From: Rhododendron vialii
Lineage: Eukaryota; Streptophyta; Magnoliopsida; Ericales; Ericaceae
Assembly (NCBI RefSeq): GCF_030253575.1
Contig: NC_080564.1
Location: forward strand, 3,516,501 to 3,580,500
Length of the DNA: 64,000 bases
Direction of reading: 5' to 3'
The position numbers and the translations under genes were made by a program. The first letter of the stretch is position 1, and every line of letters begins with the position of its first letter. Shown here piece after piece: positions 61,071 through 64,000 of the stretch. Under the pieces are notes generated by a model, which did no database searches, was not told the DNA's origin, and was given only the letters and a program-made list of their open reading frames with translations.

Positions 61071-63092
61071 CTATGGGAATCCTCTTGAACCTCTGGATTG
61101 ATAGAGTTCCAACCTGCTTTTAGCCTCTTGCAACAACAACTCAGCCTCTTCGTCTTGGAACACATGGGTTTGCTTTGACGCCCATTCAAGCACATTGAGC
61201 ACATGGGCTTCAGCCATTTCTGTGCTATCCGGAACGTGCATTGAAATGTAACAAAGAAGAACCATTGCAGGACTCTGAACGATCTTGTCCCCAAAGTATG
61301 TAAGCTGAATCAGGTGCTTTGCTCCTCCAGCAGCTACTATAGCCTTGGAGTGATCAAGGTGGAGATAGTTCTCAGGGCAAGCGAATTTCGCAAGTGCAAT
61401 ACAAGCCTCCCTAGAAACCAGTGCTTCTCTTTCATCAAGCAACTGTACCAACGGGCTTATCACCCTCGTCTCAGAGGCACAAAAAGTCCTAGCTAGGTTT
61501 CCAATAGCTTTTACACACGGTATAAGAAGTTCCGAATCTGCTTTATCAATGATTCTAACTAATTGGTCCACAACTGCTTTGCAAGCAGGCGTATTGGGCT
61601 TGAATGCCAATTTCCTCAACTCAGGATCTTTCTCGGCGACTGCTGTGATCGCCATCAACGCCATAGCCGAATTGTACTGCACATCTTCCGGTCCTTTCTC
61701 TAATAACACCGCAAAGCACAACAGAGCTCTAGACTCGGTAATGCTCTTGCAAATGGCCGAGTTTCCTTTCGCTAGTCGCCAGAGGGCTCTTGCGGCCATT
61801 GCCTTCATATAAGCCTTCGTCTTAGACTCCTCATATTCCCTCCCTTTCCCAGAAATCAAAGCACTACCCTGATGCTGCTGCTGGTAGACTTGATAATGGT
61901 TTTCGCTAGCATTTTTCTCAGTCTTGAAACTCTTGACATGATTGGTTTGGCTTACGCCATTGCCTAGCCGCGACTTTGACTCGCTACTCATGGCCATTGT
62001 AGTGGCAACAACATTGTGCATCTTACTAGCTTGTTTACCCCCTAATAATGGATGTGGAGGGATTTTACTAGAGCTCTGTGGATCATCATCTTCACTAACA
62101 CTCGAACCTGTCCCCTTTCCATTCGCGTTTCCATTCGAATTACTACTACTATTAACATTATTACTAGCTACTACGATAGCATGTAGGGATTTGTGAGAAA
62201 TCGCGTACCTGCTGTGCTCTTGAATCGTCTCGAAAGCCAAGTGACTAACGAGCAATCGTATCACATTGTGCTGTGCAAAGAGTTCCTGACACGGAGGATG
62301 ATTGGCAACGAGCTCAGACACGGCCCAAGCCACCACGGCCTGAACCTTCATCGCACCCTCTTTCAGTACTTTGGCGAACACCGAACACACCCCTGCCTGA
62401 ATCATGTGTTCCACGCTCTCGTAGTCCTTTCCCAAAAGCCCAATGGCTTTAGCAGCGCTCTCTTGACCTGTCGCGTTCCCTTCCTTGATTAACCGAAGTA
62501 AGGGCCCCACGCCGCCTTCCTCGATGATGAGTTTCCCGTAGCGGACGTTGTCGTTCGCCAGGGAAACGAGGGAGGAGGCGGCGTCGGCGCGGTCGGGGAC
62601 CGGGCCAGTGGACAGGATGGCAATCTGTTCCCATATCAAGCAGAGGATGGGCTCGTTGGCGGCGATGGGGGGAAGGCCGCCGACGCCGAGGAAACCGTCG
62701 TCGGAACCGTCGTCCACGGCGGCGGAGGAGACGCGGAGGAGGTAGGAGAGGTCGCCGGCGGAGTTCTCGAGCTGGGCGGAGGCCTTGCGGAAGGCGGCGG
62801 CGGGGATGATGGTGAAGACGCGCTTGACGAGGCCGTTGGCGCGGCACTTGTGGGCCAGGAACACGGCCTTCTCGAGGACCTGGTTAGCCTCGTGGATGAT
62901 GCGGCGGGTGGGGCGCTCGTAGAGGTCGGGCCCGGCGCGGGCGGCCTGTCGGAGCAACGCGGCGAGGCGCTCGGTCTTGGCCTTGAGGTCGGCGCAGTCG
63001 GATTTGAAGGAGGTGGCCTCGTCGCAGGACTTGATCACCTGGTCGGCCAGTTGGATGGGTCTTGCTAGGATGTCTTTCACCAAGTCCGACAT
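61071..63092 (-). CDS. ARO: ARMADILLO REPEAT ONLY (ARO)-type protein
   Basis: An uninterrupted 673-aa frame with no intron. I start at the ATG 63092 (MSDLVKDILARPIQLADQV); the open frame extends 18 codons upstream but without an ATG. The N-terminal ~130 aa form a helical region (LADQVIKSCDEATSFKSDC, TRRIIHEANQVLEKAVFLAHKC) shared with ARO proteins and resembling the helical domain of some NLR receptors. Armadillo repeats follow (DRADAASSLVSLANDN, QESAAKAIGLLGKD, VQAVVAWAVSELV, MAARALWRLAKGN, YNSAMALMAITAVAEKD, CVKAIGNLARTF, REACIALAKFA), with a Ser/Asn-rich insert (~residues 325-405). ARO1-4 act at the plasma membrane in polar growth of pollen tubes and root hairs, linked to ROP GTPase signalling. 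ARO1 is pollen-specific and the others vegetative; I cannot tell which this is. The leader carries a (GA)n tract at ~63228-63255. Confidence 0.93.
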   Translation of the reverse strand: MSDLVKDILARPIQLADQVIKSCDEATSFKSDCADLKAKTERLAALLRQAARAGPDLYERPTRRIIHEANQVLEKAVFLAHKCRANGLVKRVFTIIPAAAFRKASAQLENSAGDLSYLLRVSSAAVDDGSDDGFLGVGGLPPIAANEPILCLIWEQIAILSTGPVPDRADAASSLVSLANDNVRYGKLIIEEGGVGPLLRLIKEGNATGQESAAKAIGLLGKDYESVEHMIQAGVCSVFAKVLKEGAMKVQAVVAWAVSELVANHPPCQELFAQHNVIRLLVSHLAFETIQEHSRYAISHKSLHAIVVASNNVNSSSNSNGNANGKGTGSSVSEDDDPQSSSKIPPHPLLGGKQASKMHNVVATTMAMSSESKSRLGNGVSQTNHVKSFKTEKNASENHYQVYQQQHQGSALISGKGREYEESKTKAYMKAMAARALWRLAKGNSAICKSITESRALLCFAVLLEKGPEDVQYNSAMALMAITAVAEKDPELRKLAFKPNTPACKAVVDQLVRIIDKADSELLIPCVKAIGNLARTFCASETRVISPLVQLLDEREALVSREACIALAKFACPENYLHLDHSKAIVAAGGAKHLIQLTYFGDKIVQSPAMVLLCYISMHVPDSTEMAEAHVLNVLEWASKQTHVFQDEEAELLLQEAKSRLELYQSRGSRGFP

Positions 63093-63224
63093 GGTGATTT
63101 GGGGGGAAGACGGCGGTGGGTGTTTCTTGGATTTGTGGGAAGCCAAAAGGCTATTGGAATTGGAAGGGTTTTACTGTTTGTTTGTGGATGTGACTGAAAG
63201 TTGCCTCTGTGTGTGTTTTTGTGT

Positions 63225-63227
<3 letters not shown>

Positions 63228-63255
<28 letters not shown>
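63228..63255 (+). repeat. (GA)n tract in the ARO leader or promoter
   Basis: About 13 GA units lie 140-165 bp upstream of the ARO start codon. On the coding strand this reads (CT)n, common in plant leaders and core promoters. Confidence 0.8.
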
Positions 63256-63261
<6 letters not shown>

Positions 63262-63459
63262 AGAGAGGAGAGAGATGGAGTATTCGAGTTGGTTTTTTGT
63301 GTTAGAGGATTTCTTCGTGGGATGGAAGTTGGATGGCTTTTCTCCTTCAGTTAAGGCACTGAAGAAGCTACCATTCGACGAAGGGGCTGGGCAGTGGGCT
63401 TGGTCAAACACGTTTTCGACCCTTTTCAGAACAACGGCCCTGGCCCCTGGGGTTTAATA

Positions 63460-64000
63460 CTCTTGTTTTCTTTAATAGGTGTCTGGTCAGTTTAAGGAGA
63501 AATTAGGAAAGTAACAAAAATGGTATCGATATCTAAAAAAGTGCATAAATAATTAAATATCGGCCAAACTACATAGATATCTGTGAAAATTTTATGTTGT
63601 GTTTACTTTTTTTTTTGAAAAATATTTTTCAAAAAATTCTTTTTAGATTCTCCCGGCTTCTAATCATTTTCTCTATCTCTCTTCACATATTATCCCTACT
63701 ATATTTTCAAAAAATAATTTAAAAAGTATTCCAAACACAGCATTAACTGTTTTATCTTTCATGTGTATTATTCCCTGCTTAATGGGGCTCACGTTAGCTA
63801 ATAAGAATGATTACGTTAGCTGAAAAGAGTGGTTCTCTTTGACGACGTCCTTGGATTTATGGATTCCCAGGGGGCCTCAGGCCCTACTACTGAGTGTGTA
63901 GACCCCATATTAATAGATGGTCTAAATTCGTTCTCACCGTTGTTCTAAGGGCATTGCATATCTTCTCTGGTTTAAGACTCTTCTGGGGACAAATTTCACC
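63460..64000. other. ARO upstream intergenic DNA
   Basis: AT-rich sequence with no gene I can support; it continues past the window. Confidence 0.5.

Noticed and set aside
62449-62847. Arg/Pro-rich minus-strand frame of 132 codons
   Set aside because: It is an out-of-frame shadow of the GC-rich N-terminal part of the ARO gene.

Overview
This is nuclear DNA of a flowering plant, most likely a eudicot. It is AT-rich, carries intron-split genes with GT..AG junctions, encodes a chloroplast-targeted leaf-type ferredoxin-NADP reductase, and is dense in plant transposons (Ty1/copia, LTR-flanked remnants, MULE-, hAT-, PIF/Harbinger- and Stowaway-type MITEs, SINEs). I do not name a species.

Layout. 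1-4.4 kb (+): last nine exons of a P4-ATPase (ALA4-7 type lipid flippase), with a Stowaway MITE and a GC-rich palindromic MITE in its introns. 5.7-9.2 kb: a MULE-type MITE, a duplicated leader-like block and a 2.1-kb solo LTR. 10-31 kb: a decaying tandem array of thaumatin-like protein (TLP, PR-5) genes on the minus strand. TLP2 and TLP3 are intact, TLP1 has a 2-bp frameshift, and a fourth copy survives only as a C-terminal fragment joined to copia integrase debris. A complete, apparently very young Tnt1-like copia element (18.6-23.3 kb) and other mobile elements split the array. 31-42 kb: gene-poor DNA with SINEs, microsatellites, a 1.2-kb-spaced duplication and a three-level nest (solo LTR inside a hAT-type element inside an inverted minisatellite foldback). 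42-48 kb (-): a cold-shock-domain/CCHC zinc-knuckle glycine-rich protein gene and a partial copy of its 3' end. 49.3-52.7 kb (-): the nine-exon FNR gene. 53.6-59.0 kb: an EMF1-like pseudogene inside a pair of inverted termini. 61.1-63.1 kb (-): a single-exon ARMADILLO REPEAT ONLY (ARO)-type gene.

The genes do not form one pathway. Intact host genes serve membrane lipid asymmetry (ALA), defence (TLP2, TLP3), RNA chaperoning (CSP), photosynthetic electron transfer (FNR) and tip growth or GTPase signalling (ARO). The main biology here is genome dynamics: tandem duplication and decay of a defence-gene family, and layered transposon insertions whose target-site duplications can mostly be read directly. 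I found no convincing new multi-gene system. The best candidates for something undescribed are the foldback minisatellite arrays, the near-perfect GC-rich palindromic MULE-MITEs, and a possible gene-carrying TIR element around the EMF1-like pseudogene.
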